DNA of 64,000 nt, from the NCBI GenBank assembly GCA_044348365.1, contig JBIKSY010000002.1:4389-68388 (forward strand), in the 5' to 3' direction. Each line of letters begins with the position of its first letter. Position 1 is the first letter of the stretch. Positions 15,285-24,281 of this stretch are shown here, in pieces. The position numbers were made by a program, and so were the translations under genes. The notes under the pieces are model-generated. The model had not been told where the DNA came from, ran no database searches, and was given only the letters and a program-made list of their open reading frames with translations. Source of the DNA: Chth-196 sp044348365. GTDB lineage: Bacteria > Verrucomicrobiota > Verrucomicrobiia > Chthoniobacterales > Chthoniobacteraceae.

Positions 15285-18026
15285 ATGCGCAACGACACTT
15301 CTGGGTTTGGTTCTGGCAGGTTCCTTGGCGCGGTGAGAGGCCTGCTCTTGTTGGCGGGCGTGCTTCCCGCCTGCACGTCCGCGCTAGCCGCGCCCGAACC
15401 TCTTCTGCGTGAGCTTCGGGTGCTCTCTGCTGAATGGGTCTGCGGTGTGGTCGACCCCACTGGCGAAATCCTGCAACAGCGCGACAGGATTTTTGCAGAA
15501 GCTTTAGAAAAGGACCGCGCGGAGCATGCAAAGCTAATCTCCGAGGGGAAAAAGGGGTGGTATCTGGAAAAGTCTCAGCACTATCGGACGCTTCTGGTTC
15601 AAAACACCCTGCACCGGGAGCTTTTTGCGGACCTTAACCGGGCTGCATTTTGGAACCTCAACGGCGAGGAACCGCGGGACGTAACTGTCTGGGCACACTC
15701 GGTTGACGGGATGCCTGCAGGTCGAGCCTCGGACGCCCCCGCCTTGGAGTCGACGCCGTTGAGCCGGATTGCCGACATGGTCTATCTGAAGTTGGCGCGT
15801 CCGCTCAAGAATGGCGCGGTGGTCAGTGTCAAAGGGGGCGATCGTTGCACGGGAACACTTTCCTTCGACGAGGAGGCAACCGTTTGTTGGAGTCTCAAAG
15901 TGAATCAGGTTGGGTATCGCCCGCTCGACCCGTCCAACCGCGCATACCTTGGCATGTGGCTTCCTGGAATCGGCCCCCTCGATTTGTCCGCATACGAGGG
16001 AAAACCTTTTTTTGTGCGTCGTTACTTGCCCGGCGAAAAATGGAATGAAGGCCGCGCCACGGGCAAGGCAGTCCTTGAGGGCACCGTCGCATTGCGGCGC
16101 CGGTTTGACCAACAGGAAGTCACTCGCGAAGGGGGGGGCAATGCGACGGGCGAGGATGTTTATGAAATGGACCTGAGCAAGCTCAGCAGCCCGGGCGATT
16201 TTTGCATTCAAATTCCAGGCCTCGGGAGGTCGTGGCCGTTCCGTGTTGGTCCAAATGTCCTCGGGGAAGCCTACTTCACCACGATGAAAGGGCTCTTCAC
16301 GCAACGGTGTGGCATGGCGCTCACAAAACCTTTTTCCGCGTGGGAACGCGATGCCTGTCACACTAAAACGCTTCCCGGCCGTTTCCCGCCGGAGACCGAA
16401 GGGTGGTATCGGAGTGCCTACCGCAAGGGCGATGCAGGGGTTGGCTTCCGGGATGCGTCTGGTAATGCCATCTCCCTTTCCGCCTTCACGCTCGTGGGCA
16501 ATTGTGACGAGACCGCACCGCCCTTGCCGGGCGTTCGCGGAGGGTGGCACGACGCCGCAGACTTTGACCGAAGAATCCACCACTACAACGTGATATGGGA
16601 CCTTCTCGCCGCGCTCGAGGCGAATCCAAAAGGGCTTGCCGACAACCAATTAAACATTCCAGAATCCGGCAACGGCGTTCCGGATGTTTTGGATGAGGCA
16701 CTCTGGGGATTGGATGTTTGGACCCGCACACAGAACCCCGACGGAGGCGTAAGCAGTTGGATCGAGCAGAAATCCCATCCTGCCACTGCGGAGACCCTTG
16801 CCGCATCCATCTCGAAGGATCCGCTGACCATGTTTGCCTCTCTGCCGGACAGAACCGGCTCCTTTGCCTACGCGGCAGCTGCGGCATGGGCAGGCCGTCT
16901 TTTGCGCCCCCATGATTCGGAACGCGCAGGAGCGCTGATTCAATCCGCGGCGCGCGCGTTTGAATGGGCGGAGCAGGACAAAAACGCGATCAAGAACTGG
17001 CGAATGGAGATTGTCGACGGAGGCCGCGATTCGAAGCTCAAGGGTCAGACGATCCAGTTTGACGAGGATCCGAGCATGAAGCCCGATGACAACGTGGCCA
17101 TCGAACGGTCTTTCGCAGCCCTCCATCTTTTCCAGGCAACAGGCCGGTCGGACTACAAAGAAACATGGCTGAAATCGGCGGTCGCGTCCGATTTCCCCCG
17201 TTTTGTGCACCGCGTGAATCCGTGCCGGCTCCTTCCCCTCTTGAAGAACGCGGGCCATGAGGTTGCGGACAACCGGATCATCCTGGAGACCCTCGTGCGA
17301 CAGGCGGACGCCCTCCTTGCTTCCCAAGAGGAGAATGCCTACCGGATGCTGTGGTTGAGTCCGAAGGACGGATGGTTTCACACACTGGCCTGGGGAAACT
17401 TTCACTCAAAACTTCGGCTCTTGGGAATCGTTGCGTCGCTCACAGGCGACCCGCGACACAAGAACGCCCTGGCCTCCGGCGCAAGTTTTTTCCTAGGCTG
17501 CAATCCATTGGGGACCACCTTGATATCGGGTCTTGGGTCGGTGTTTCCAGTGGTCTTCCAGCACATCCATTCCCAATCGGACGGCATCGCTGAGCCCACC
17601 CCCGGCATTGCTCCCTACTTTTATACATTTGGAGTACCGATGACGTCTTTCCTCCTCGCTGACTCCGGGCATGCGAGTGTCCGGTCTTTTTTCAAACCCG
17701 TCGCCCTTGCGTTGGTCCCTGACAGGCTGGACCGTGTGTCTCTGCAGGAAAAATTGGATCAGGCTGAAAAATCAGGGGATTGGGTGCGTGAAGCTGGGAA
17801 GCCGGTGCGGGATGTGGTTTGGAAAAACTGGCCGGTATTCCGCAGGCACACGACCCACCCGGCGGCGGTCGTGGAGCAAAACGAGTTTACGGTGGGCGAG
17901 ACGATCAGCCCACTTGCGTTCTGCTTCGCAGTGCTAACCGGCGAAGGGTGGAGGCCTTCCCGGGAGCTCCTGAGCCGCACTCCCCGAAAGAACCTTTCCG
18001 AGTTGCCGTATTATTCGCAGCCGTGA
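15285..18026 (+). CDS. Glycoside hydrolase family 9 protein with N-terminal Ig-like domain
   Basis: The frame opens at a GTG (15264), and the first ATG is at 15285; both precede an export signal with a Leu/Ala core ending near SALA-AP. The N-terminal third contains LKVNQVGYRP, the hallmark of the cellulase-N Ig-like domain of GH9 enzymes. The catalytic module shows GGWHDAADFD, with the two aspartates expected for the base and its helper (D430, D433 counted from the GTG). It also has HIHSQSDGIAEPTPG, equivalent to the family's substrate-contact HxR region, with His767 and His769. QNEFTVGETISPLAFCF places the probable acid Glu at 874. The family hydrolyses beta-1,4 glucans or related glycans. 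The poor match around the HxR motif and the unusual ~100-residue segment between it and the acid suggest a substrate other than cellulose. Close linkage to the esterase supports polysaccharide breakdown. Confidence 0.82.
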   Translation: MRNDTSGFGSGRFLGAVRGLLLLAGVLPACTSALAAPEPLLRELRVLSAEWVCGVVDPTGEILQQRDRIFAEALEKDRAEHAKLISEGKKGWYLEKSQHYRTLLVQNTLHRELFADLNRAAFWNLNGEEPRDVTVWAHSVDGMPAGRASDAPALESTPLSRIADMVYLKLARPLKNGAVVSVKGGDRCTGTLSFDEEATVCWSLKVNQVGYRPLDPSNRAYLGMWLPGIGPLDLSAYEGKPFFVRRYLPGEKWNEGRATGKAVLEGTVALRRRFDQQEVTREGGGNATGEDVYEMDLSKLSSPGDFCIQIPGLGRSWPFRVGPNVLGEAYFTTMKGLFTQRCGMALTKPFSAWERDACHTKTLPGRFPPETEGWYRSAYRKGDAGVGFRDASGNAISLSAFTLVGNCDETAPPLPGVRGGWHDAADFDRRIHHYNVIWDLLAALEANPKGLADNQLNIPESGNGVPDVLDEALWGLDVWTRTQNPDGGVSSWIEQKSHPATAETLAASISKDPLTMFASLPDRTGSFAYAAAAAWAGRLLRPHDSERAGALIQSAARAFEWAEQDKNAIKNWRMEIVDGGRDSKLKGQTIQFDEDPSMKPDDNVAIERSFAALHLFQATGRSDYKETWLKSAVASDFPRFVHRVNPCRLLPLLKNAGHEVADNRIILETLVRQADALLASQEENAYRMLWLSPKDGWFHTLAWGNFHSKLRLLGIVASLTGDPRHKNALASGASFFLGCNPLGTTLISGLGSVFPVVFQHIHSQSDGIAEPTPGIAPYFYTFGVPMTSFLLADSGHASVRSFFKPVALALVPDRLDRVSLQEKLDQAEKSGDWVREAGKPVRDVVWKNWPVFRRHTTHPAAVVEQNEFTVGETISPLAFCFAVLTGEGWRPSRELLSRTPRKNLSELPYYSQP

Positions 18027-18175
18027 GCGCGCTCACGGATGGTCCAGAAAATTGGCGTGGGAGACGGAGCGATGTTGCGGGGATTCAGAGTCTCGTCCGA
18101 ACGGAACGGGTCGCGTAGAAATGGTGTCCGGTTCCAAAGAGGGTGCCGTGGTGCTGTGCCCCGCCTTTCGTTGGA

Positions 18176-18631
18176 TTAGCCCAAGGATTCCGGCAGGACG
18201 TAATGGAGAATGACGCATAGGACAGCGACCGCGAGCGCGAGAATCAGTGCGTGCCAGATCAATGTCGCGGTGCCGACGCCGCACGCGACGTAGGCATACC
18301 GATGATCCTCGCGACGAAGGTAAGAAATGGCCCCGCCGAAGATCGCGACGGCGGCGAGCGCAAGTGAGAGAGAATTAGGGAGTTCTTGGGGAGAGAAGCG
18401 CTCGCGCGGGGTTTCCGGTGGAGGCGGAGTCTTTTTGAGTTTAGCGGTGATGTGCTGCTTGAGGCTAACGATCGTCTCCGCAAGTTGCTTTTCGGCGGGC
18501 GGTGGCGGAATGATGGCATCGCGGACGTCCGGGCCGACGAGAACTGATAGCAAGCCGAGAAATCCGGCGACTACGCCAACGATACCAAAGGTCTTGGGTT
18601 TGGATTCCAGTGTGAGTTCGGTTGTTGTCAT
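18176..18631 (-). CDS. Small membrane protein of unknown function
   Basis: A 151-residue protein read from the ATG at 18631; an open frame continues upstream but is not helix-forming. The sequence shows hydrophobic helices at about 13-33 (IVGVVAGFLGLLSVLVG), 91-107 (SLALAAVAIFGGAISYL), 113-128 and 130-146. A charged and proline-rich loop (PPPPAEK..., KKTPPPPETPRERF) lies between the first two. Four membrane segments with a cytoplasmic or periplasmic Pro-rich linker would fit. I recognise no family. It is transcribed toward the GH9 gene, convergent with it. Confidence 0.55.
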   Translation of the reverse strand: MTTTELTLESKPKTFGIVGVVAGFLGLLSVLVGPDVRDAIIPPPPAEKQLAETIVSLKQHITAKLKKTPPPPETPRERFSPQELPNSLSLALAAVAIFGGAISYLRREDHRYAYVACGVGTATLIWHALILALAVAVLCVILHYVLPESLG

Positions 18632-19189
18632 GGTTTGGTTCGCGTGACGGCGGCTCACCTGTGCAGAGGTAGCGGCGGCAGAATTCCGAGGTCGCTGCAA
18701 TTTGGGGGTGGTTGTGAATCTGGTATACGAAGGTTCGGGCCCGCCGCGAGTGGAAAGCGGTGAACGGTGCCCCTACTCTGAGTGGGCGGCCGGACTACGC
18801 ACACCGCGCCCGGGTCTTGTCGCGGCTCAGGGAGTCGAAGTGACCGGCCTCTGGGAGGGTTGTCCTGGTAAGGTGTTGGATTTGCCGGAGGGCGGAAAGC
18901 GGGAACGATTAGGGCTCATTCAATCAGGCGGCACGCCACCTTCAGAACCCGCGCTCCTTCCGGGTGTCCCTTATTTGCGGGGCGTTATAAAGTTTCGGAA
19001 TAGGACGTAATGGCGTTCAAAAGAGTTGGAAAGGTTTTCCCCGCCGCAACGGGACAGGCCTTCAAACCTTGAGCTGGCAGCGGTGCTTTGACACCATTGG
19101 GGATCGGCCACTTGGCCATTTGGAATCCAACCCCGGTTTCAGCCGGTCTTCGGTTCCCCCCGCCCCGTCAGCTCTATCTTCTTCACCCC
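18632..19189. other. Intergenic region, divergent
   Basis: About 560 bases separate the membrane-protein gene from the sulfatase. A 102-codon plus-strand frame at 18702-19010 exists, but its composition is arginine/glycine/proline-rich without motif or start context, so I do not call it. A frame also extends upstream of the sulfatase to 19088. No RNA gene or repeat was recognised. Confidence 0.45.
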
Positions 19190-20608
19190 ATGAACATGGT
19201 TTTTAAATCGTTCCTAGCTGCGGCTTTTTTCAGCGCCTGCATGACGGCACACGCGTCTCCCGACAAACCGAACATTCTTTTTCTGTTCGCCGATGACATG
19301 ACTTTTGACGCGGTCCGTGCACTGGGCGAGGTCGACTTGGACACGCCGAATCTCGATCGGCTGGTGCAGCGTGGAACACGGTTCGACCGTTGTTACAACA
19401 TGGGCTCGTGGAGCCCTGCCGTTTGTATTGCAAGCCGGGCGATGCTCATCACTGGTCGCCGCCTGTGGGACGCCGCCGCAGTCCACCGAACCATGAAGGC
19501 GGAAAGCGATGCCAAGCGCCTGTGGCCCCAACTGCTCGCCCAAGCCGGATACCAGACCTACATGGCCGGGAAGTGGCACATCCCCACGGATGCCGCGAGG
19601 TGTTTTGACAGCGTCGGCACCGTCCGACAGGGAATGCCCAAGGACGGGCCGTCCTTCTACAACCGGCCGCTGGATGGAAAACCCGACGGATGGCGCGCCG
19701 ATGACACAACCCTGGGGGGCTACTGGACCGGCGGAAAACACTGGAGCGAGGTCACTGCGGACGAGGCGGTCGGTTTCCTGGGAGGCCCAGCGAAAGGCGG
19801 GAAACCTTTCTTCATGTATGTGGCGTTCAACGCGCCCCATGACCCACGGCAATCTCCGCGCGAGTATTTGGAGCGTTATCCCCTGGAGCGCGTTAACCTT
19901 CCAAAGGCGTTTCTTCCAGACTACCCACACAAGGACGGGATCGGCTGCGGGCAGGGGCTGCGCGACGAAAGGCTCGCGCCTTTCCCGAGGTCGGAGCATG
20001 CCGTCAAGGTGCATCGCCGCGAGTACTACGCCCTGATTTCGCATCTCGACGCTCAAATTGGACGCGTCCTGGACGCGTTGGAGGCATCCGGACAAGCAGC
20101 GAACACGTGGATTTTTTTCACCGCGGATCACGGCCTTGCCGTCGGAAACCACGGCTTGATGGGAAAGCAAAACATGTACGAGCACAGCGTGCGCGTTCCC
20201 TTCATCGTCAGTGGTCCCAGCGTGCCTCAAAATGAGCGCCGTGACAGTGCCATTTATCTGCAGGATGCGATGGCCACTTCACTCGCGCTCGCCGGCGCGC
20301 CCGTTCCCGAGCACGTGTTCTTCCATGACATCCGCCCGCTGCTGAAGGACACCCACGAGCCCTCCTCCTATCCGGCGGTCTATGGGGCGTACCTAAACCT
20401 TCAACGGTCTGTCTCCGAGAACGGATGGAAAATGATTTGGTACCCGAAAATCCAAGTCACCCGGCTTTATCATCTCCGGGAGGACCCGCTCGAGATGCGG
20501 GACCTTTCCGGAGACAAAGAGCATGCGGCTCGGCTCGCAGACATGCGCGCAAAACTGAGCGCCCTCCAAAAGGATCTGGGTGACACCCTCGACACGCAGA
20601 AGCCCTGA
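19190..20608 (+). CDS. Exported sulfatase (iduronate-2-sulfatase/choline-sulfatase-like S1 family)
   Basis: A 472-residue protein starting MNMVFKSFLAAAFFSACM, with signal cleavage probable at AHA-SP. The mature protein begins KPNILFLFADDMTFD, with the two metal-binding aspartates D35 and D36. The formylglycine site is CIASR (C79 to R83), a C-x-A-S-R variant of the usual C-x-P-S-R, followed by LITGR. Other family features are MAGKWHI, FMYVAFNAPHDP, and IFFTADHGLAVGNHGLMGKQNMYEHS, which contains the later metal ligands. It should hydrolyse a sulfate ester of a glycan or small molecule after conversion of the cysteine to formylglycine. The substrate cannot be told from the sequence. The frame extends upstream to 19088, but the signal peptide fixes the start. 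Confidence 0.9.
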   Translation: MNMVFKSFLAAAFFSACMTAHASPDKPNILFLFADDMTFDAVRALGEVDLDTPNLDRLVQRGTRFDRCYNMGSWSPAVCIASRAMLITGRRLWDAAAVHRTMKAESDAKRLWPQLLAQAGYQTYMAGKWHIPTDAARCFDSVGTVRQGMPKDGPSFYNRPLDGKPDGWRADDTTLGGYWTGGKHWSEVTADEAVGFLGGPAKGGKPFFMYVAFNAPHDPRQSPREYLERYPLERVNLPKAFLPDYPHKDGIGCGQGLRDERLAPFPRSEHAVKVHRREYYALISHLDAQIGRVLDALEASGQAANTWIFFTADHGLAVGNHGLMGKQNMYEHSVRVPFIVSGPSVPQNERRDSAIYLQDAMATSLALAGAPVPEHVFFHDIRPLLKDTHEPSSYPAVYGAYLNLQRSVSENGWKMIWYPKIQVTRLYHLREDPLEMRDLSGDKEHAARLADMRAKLSALQKDLGDTLDTQKP

Positions 20609-20656
20609 CCCGAACCGTGGTTGCGTCTCCAACCGTCCAGACATGCCCCGCCCTTT

Positions 20657-21214
20657 ATGAACAAGATTCTCGTCCTCTTTGATTCCAAAACCGGGAACGT
20701 GGCCGCGATGGCTGACTTGGTGGCGGAAGGTGCGCGAACCATACCGGATACCGAGGTCCGTCTTCGTTCAGTGGACGAGGCCTCCGCCGCAGACGTGGAG
20801 TGGTGCGATGGCCTCGCCGTCGGCAGCCCTACAAACATGGGGGTGCTTTCGTGGAAGATGAAACGGTTTTGGGATGAGACGATGGCATGCCACTGGATGA
20901 AGGTGGATGGAAAGATCGGCTGTGCGTTCAGTTCAGCAGGTGGCTGGGGCGGGGGGATGGAAATCGCCTGCCAGTCGATTCTAACCATTCTGATGAACTT
21001 TGGTTTTCTGGTTTTTGGTGTCACCGACTACGCCGCGGGAGCAATGACCGCGCACTACGGCGCCGTCGCCGCAAAGGCGCCGCGCGAGGAGGCAGCCCAG
21101 GCGGCCTGCCGTCTTTTGGGAAAGCGGCTCGCGGAGTGGACCGCTTGTTTTTGTCATGGCCGGAAGGATCAAAACCCGCTGGTAAAGCCTGATCCACGCA
21201 TTCCCCCCGGGTAG
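20657..21214 (+). CDS. Flavodoxin-like/WrbA-type FMN protein
   Basis: A 185-residue protein starting MNKILVLFDSKTGNVAAMAD. The phosphate-binding loop of flavodoxins appears as DSKTGNVAAMA. Then come DGLAVGSPTNMGVLSWKMK, the FMN isoalloxazine loop, and AFSSAGGWGGGMEIACQSI, typical of NAD(P)H:quinone oxidoreductase WrbA-like proteins. It should bind FMN and take part in electron transfer or two-electron quinone reduction in the cytoplasm. It lies 48 nt after the sulfatase stop and could be co-transcribed, although a functional link is not obvious. WrbA versus multimeric flavodoxin cannot be decided without alignment. Confidence 0.85.
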   Translation: MNKILVLFDSKTGNVAAMADLVAEGARTIPDTEVRLRSVDEASAADVEWCDGLAVGSPTNMGVLSWKMKRFWDETMACHWMKVDGKIGCAFSSAGGWGGGMEIACQSILTILMNFGFLVFGVTDYAAGAMTAHYGAVAAKAPREEAAQAACRLLGKRLAEWTACFCHGRKDQNPLVKPDPRIPPG

Positions 21215-21503
21215 GCACCGGGCGCAGGGGCGGCCTGAAGCCGGATCCGGGCGCCAAGCGTCCGTATTAAAAACCCACCCATCCATTTGGCCACATTCCC
21301 GCCCGTGTAGACCAAGCGGACAGCGGCCTGCTCAGAGGCGCTGGTGCTGTGCAGAGGTGCCCGTCTTTGGCGTGCGTACCCTCGTTGCCTTGTTGTGGGT
21401 GGCAGGCGGGTTTCCCCCCCAATGGAAAACCGGATGCAACAACCGCAGGAGGACACTGGAGAGGCCGCTCGGGTTAATTTGAGGGGATTGGAAGGGGGGC
21501 TTT

Positions 21504-22469
21504 TTAGGATGCCGTGGAGGGCGCCTGCAGTGTGGCCAACAGCCGCTCGGCGGCGGTCGTCCCGTTGAGCCACGCGGACTCGACTCGCGAGTCGCTCGCG
21601 GCGTCGCCCGCGTAGGAAACTCCCTCCGGAAACGCGGGAAGCGCTACCGGGCGCGAAAGCCTAGAGAACAGCCAGCGGTGCGAAAAGTGCGAGTCAAAGT
21701 GCGCAGGGGAAATTCCCCAGGCCGGTTCCAGTTCCGCGCGCAGCAGGGCGCCCCATTCCTGGGGGTCGCCGTCCCAGTGGAGGCGCGAAAATTCAGCTGC
21801 GGCGTGCAGGACCAGAACGGTGCGGCCCGGTTGGATGCGGGTGGCCTTGTGGTTTTCGCACGCGGACCAGCGGAGTCCGCCGCCGGGGGAGTGGGCCAGG
21901 CCGTACCGGTCCGGAGTGCAGCCCAGCCATTCGCCCCAGTAGCGGACAAGGAGGGTCAGGCAGGGTTCATAGGTTTCGGGAGCGTCCAGGGACACGCCGA
22001 AGAGGGCCGCGCTCTGGGGCAGCGGGGCGGTGGTGAGGACGTGGTCGAAGGGCTCCTCGCAGACCTGCCAGCCACCGGGGAGCGGCTTGGGAGGGGGAAC
22101 AGGCGTTTCAAACCGGATGTCGAGCCCTCCGGCCAATGCGCGTGCCAGCCGGTTGTTTCCCTCGCGGTGGTAGTAGCGTTTTTTCTCGGGGAACGAGCGC
22201 CCGTTTTGGTTGAGAAGTGGCGCTTCGAGGGGATGCACCACAAGCTGAGCGTTGGCGCGAATGGCGCGCGCAAATTCGCTGGAGCCAACCGTAAAGTACT
22301 GGGCGCCGTGGTCCACCACGTCGCCGTTCCAAATTCGGGTGGCGCAGCGGCCGCCGTAACTGCGCGACTTTTCGAAGACGACGGTTTCGCACCCCGCGGC
22401 CCGCAGGGTTTGTGCCGCGGCGATGCCGGCGAGTCCTGCGCCAAGGATGGCAATACGTGGGGTGGGCAC
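21504..22469 (-). CDS. Renalase-like FAD-dependent amine oxidase
   Basis: A 321-residue protein. It begins PRIAILGAGLAGIAAAQTLRAAG, a complete FAD/NAD Rossmann motif (GxGxxG), followed by a glutamate strand ending TVVFEK. SYGGRCATRIWNGDVVDHGAQYFT matches renalase and related NAD(P)/FAD-dependent oxidoreductases, where GRxxT and the DHGAQYFT block are diagnostic. The C-terminus carries GVSYAGDAASDSRVESAWLNG, the second FAD-contacting motif. The bacterial role may be repair of aberrant dihydronicotinamides, as in renalase, but this is inferred from family only. It lies in a minus-strand run with a thioesterase and a glycosyltransferase, separated by six bases from the thioesterase. Confidence 0.83.
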   Translation of the reverse strand: MPTPRIAILGAGLAGIAAAQTLRAAGCETVVFEKSRSYGGRCATRIWNGDVVDHGAQYFTVGSSEFARAIRANAQLVVHPLEAPLLNQNGRSFPEKKRYYHREGNNRLARALAGGLDIRFETPVPPPKPLPGGWQVCEEPFDHVLTTAPLPQSAALFGVSLDAPETYEPCLTLLVRYWGEWLGCTPDRYGLAHSPGGGLRWSACENHKATRIQPGRTVLVLHAAAEFSRLHWDGDPQEWGALLRAELEPAWGISPAHFDSHFSHRWLFSRLSRPVALPAFPEGVSYAGDAASDSRVESAWLNGTTAAERLLATLQAPSTAS

Positions 22470-22475
22470 GGGAGT

Positions 22476-22922
22476 CTAGGTCTGGGATGGGGAGGCGAGC
22501 ACGCGCGCCGCCAACTGGGCGCGCAGATCCTCAGGAATGGGGGCGGCCGCCAGCCGGCCGCCGGCAGGATCCAGCTGCGCGTGGACCGCCACGGTTTCCC
22601 CGCGGGCGGCGACTTCGCCGTCGGCAGCGCGCCGGATGGTGAAGGCGTAGCGCACCGAGCGGGTGCGCACCTCGGCGACGGAAAGGACCACCTCGACGCT
22701 TTCCTCAAAGCGCAGGGGTTTGGCGTAGTCGCAGCTCACTTTGAGCCGGGGCCAGCCCGTGGCGTGCCCCCCTTCGCTCGTGTGCACCGAGTGGCCCAGG
22801 GACCTCAGGAAGGCGTGTTCGGCCGACTCCATCCAGCGGAAGAAGTTTGCGAAGTGCACGATGCCGGCCATGTCGGTTTCGGCAAATTCGACCCGGCGCT
22901 GGTGTGTGAAGTCAAAGCCCAT
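22476..22922 (-). CDS. Acyl-CoA thioesterase, 4HBT hot-dog fold (FadM/YbgC-like)
   Basis: A 148-residue protein from the ATG at 22922. The motif VEFAETDMAGIVHFANFFRWME places the catalytic aspartate-type segment (ETDMAGIVHFANF) of the YbgC/4-hydroxybenzoyl-CoA thioesterase family near residues 14-30. KVSCDYAKPLRFEESVEV and SVRYAFTIRR continue the hot-dog strands. It should cleave an acyl-CoA in the cytoplasm; the acyl group is unknown. An in-frame upstream extension of 13 codons lies inside the next gene and lacks the family start. The 22930 end of the glycosyltransferase is 7 nt upstream, so the genes form an operon. Confidence 0.87.
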   Translation of the reverse strand: MGFDFTHQRRVEFAETDMAGIVHFANFFRWMESAEHAFLRSLGHSVHTSEGGHATGWPRLKVSCDYAKPLRFEESVEVVLSVAEVRTRSVRYAFTIRRAADGEVAARGETVAVHAQLDPAGGRLAAAPIPEDLRAQLAARVLASPSQT

Positions 22923-22929
22923 GTGGCGA

Positions 22930-24264
22930 TCAACGCACGGCCGTACCCTCGGACAAAGCACTTTCCGCCGTCCGCCCCCCCGGAAGGCCGCGCACCGACA
23001 TTTCCAGAAACCGCTCTGCCATCCGCGCCATGGAATAGTCGCTGTGGACGGCTTTCAGACCGGCCCGGCTGAGCGCGGCCGCCCGTTCCGGATGGAGGAG
23101 CAGGGACTCCCAGGCCTCTGCGAAGGCCTCCGGCGTCCGGCCCTCTACGAGGATCCCCGCGCCGGACGCCTCCAGAATCTCGGGGAACGCAGCCTCGTTG
23201 GGCTGGACCAGCGGCACCCCGCAGGCCATCGCCTCCAGCAGGTAGAGCCCGAAGGCCTCCCCGTAGGAGGCCGGCACGCTCAGCAGGCTGAGGCTGCGCA
23301 GAAAACCGATCTTCTCCTCCCGCGAAACGCTCGGCAGAAAATCCGCCTCGCTCAGGAGACCCGCCTCCGCCAGACGCGCTTTTTGCTGCTCCAGAAAAGG
23401 CACGTCCGACTCGGTCATCGTGCCGGCGCAGCGCAGGCGCACCCCCGGCACACGTCCGCGCCGGCGCAGCGCAATGAAGCCCTCCACCACGGTCGCAAGT
23501 CCCTTGCCCGGAGTGAAGCGGGCCAGGTAGCCGACCGAGGGCGGACCGGCCGGGGCAGCCGCAGGGCCGTAGCCGTCTAAAGCCATGCCGTTGGGGATGA
23601 CCTCCACGCTCCCCGGGCGCAGCGCCAGTCGCCTTTCCATCAGCCCTCCGAAAAACCGGCTGGGCGCAGACACGCCGTCCAGTTCCCCGAGGCGCCGCCC
23701 CATTTCCAGCCAAGCCTGGGAGCGCCAGGGCTCGGGCAGGCTGTCCAAAAAACTGTCCTCCCCCTGCAGGGAGCAGAACACCGGGACGCCCGTTTCCTTG
23801 CGGATGCGGCGGGCGACCCCCGCGAGCAGGCCGGTGGAAAGCCAGATCGCGTCGGGGCGTTCCCCGCGCTGGATCCATTCGACGAGCTTGTCGATCTCGC
23901 GGTTTTGGGCGCCCTCCTCGCCCTGGAGCATGGAGACGGTGATGGCACCCGTGTCGCCCCCCTGGGTCATGCCGGCAAAGCGGCCGAGCATTCTGAGGAT
24001 GGCGGGATGGTCGACGAGGCGGTCCAGCCAACGGGGCGCTGTTCGAAACCAGGCGAAGCGCTGCTGCAGGTACACGTTGAGGCCGCCAAAGAAAACCGGG
24101 GCGCCCGGGGAGGCCGCTGATTCCTCAAGGGTGAGGGGCAGGTAGAGGGGCAGAAGGAAGGCGTCGTGGCCGGTGGCGCAAAGCTGCTTGGCGAGGGCGT
24201 TGTCGCGCATGCAGACGCCGCAGTAGTAGCTTCCTGTGCCGGGGGTGAGAAAAAGAAGCTTCAT
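22930..24264 (-). CDS. Glycosyltransferase family 4-type (GT-B)
   Basis: A 444-residue protein starting MKLLFLTPGTGSYYCGVCMR. The N-terminal domain has the Gly-rich opening loop of GT4 enzymes. The C-terminal domain carries VGYLARFTPGKGLATVVEG, VRLRCAGTM, and the nucleotide-sugar signature VPASYGEAFGLYLLEAMACG followed by PLVQPNEAAFPEIL. The latter is the E(x7)E region that binds the donor. It should transfer a sugar from a nucleotide donor to an unknown acceptor, perhaps a cell-envelope glycan. The frame extends to 24330, but the clear domain start is 24264. It ends 7 nt before the thioesterase start and begins 17 nt after the MazG stop, so these minus-strand genes probably share a transcript. 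Confidence 0.88.
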   Translation of the reverse strand: MKLLFLTPGTGSYYCGVCMRDNALAKQLCATGHDAFLLPLYLPLTLEESAASPGAPVFFGGLNVYLQQRFAWFRTAPRWLDRLVDHPAILRMLGRFAGMTQGGDTGAITVSMLQGEEGAQNREIDKLVEWIQRGERPDAIWLSTGLLAGVARRIRKETGVPVFCSLQGEDSFLDSLPEPWRSQAWLEMGRRLGELDGVSAPSRFFGGLMERRLALRPGSVEVIPNGMALDGYGPAAAPAGPPSVGYLARFTPGKGLATVVEGFIALRRRGRVPGVRLRCAGTMTESDVPFLEQQKARLAEAGLLSEADFLPSVSREEKIGFLRSLSLLSVPASYGEAFGLYLLEAMACGVPLVQPNEAAFPEILEASGAGILVEGRTPEAFAEAWESLLLHPERAAALSRAGLKAVHSDYSMARMAERFLEMSVRGLPGGRTAESALSEGTAVR

Positions 24265-24281
24265 GTTCGGGGGGAGGTGGT

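Noticed and set aside
18702..19010. 102-codon plus-strand frame before the first sulfatase
   Set aside because: Low-complexity charged composition without motif; probably chance in an intergenic region.
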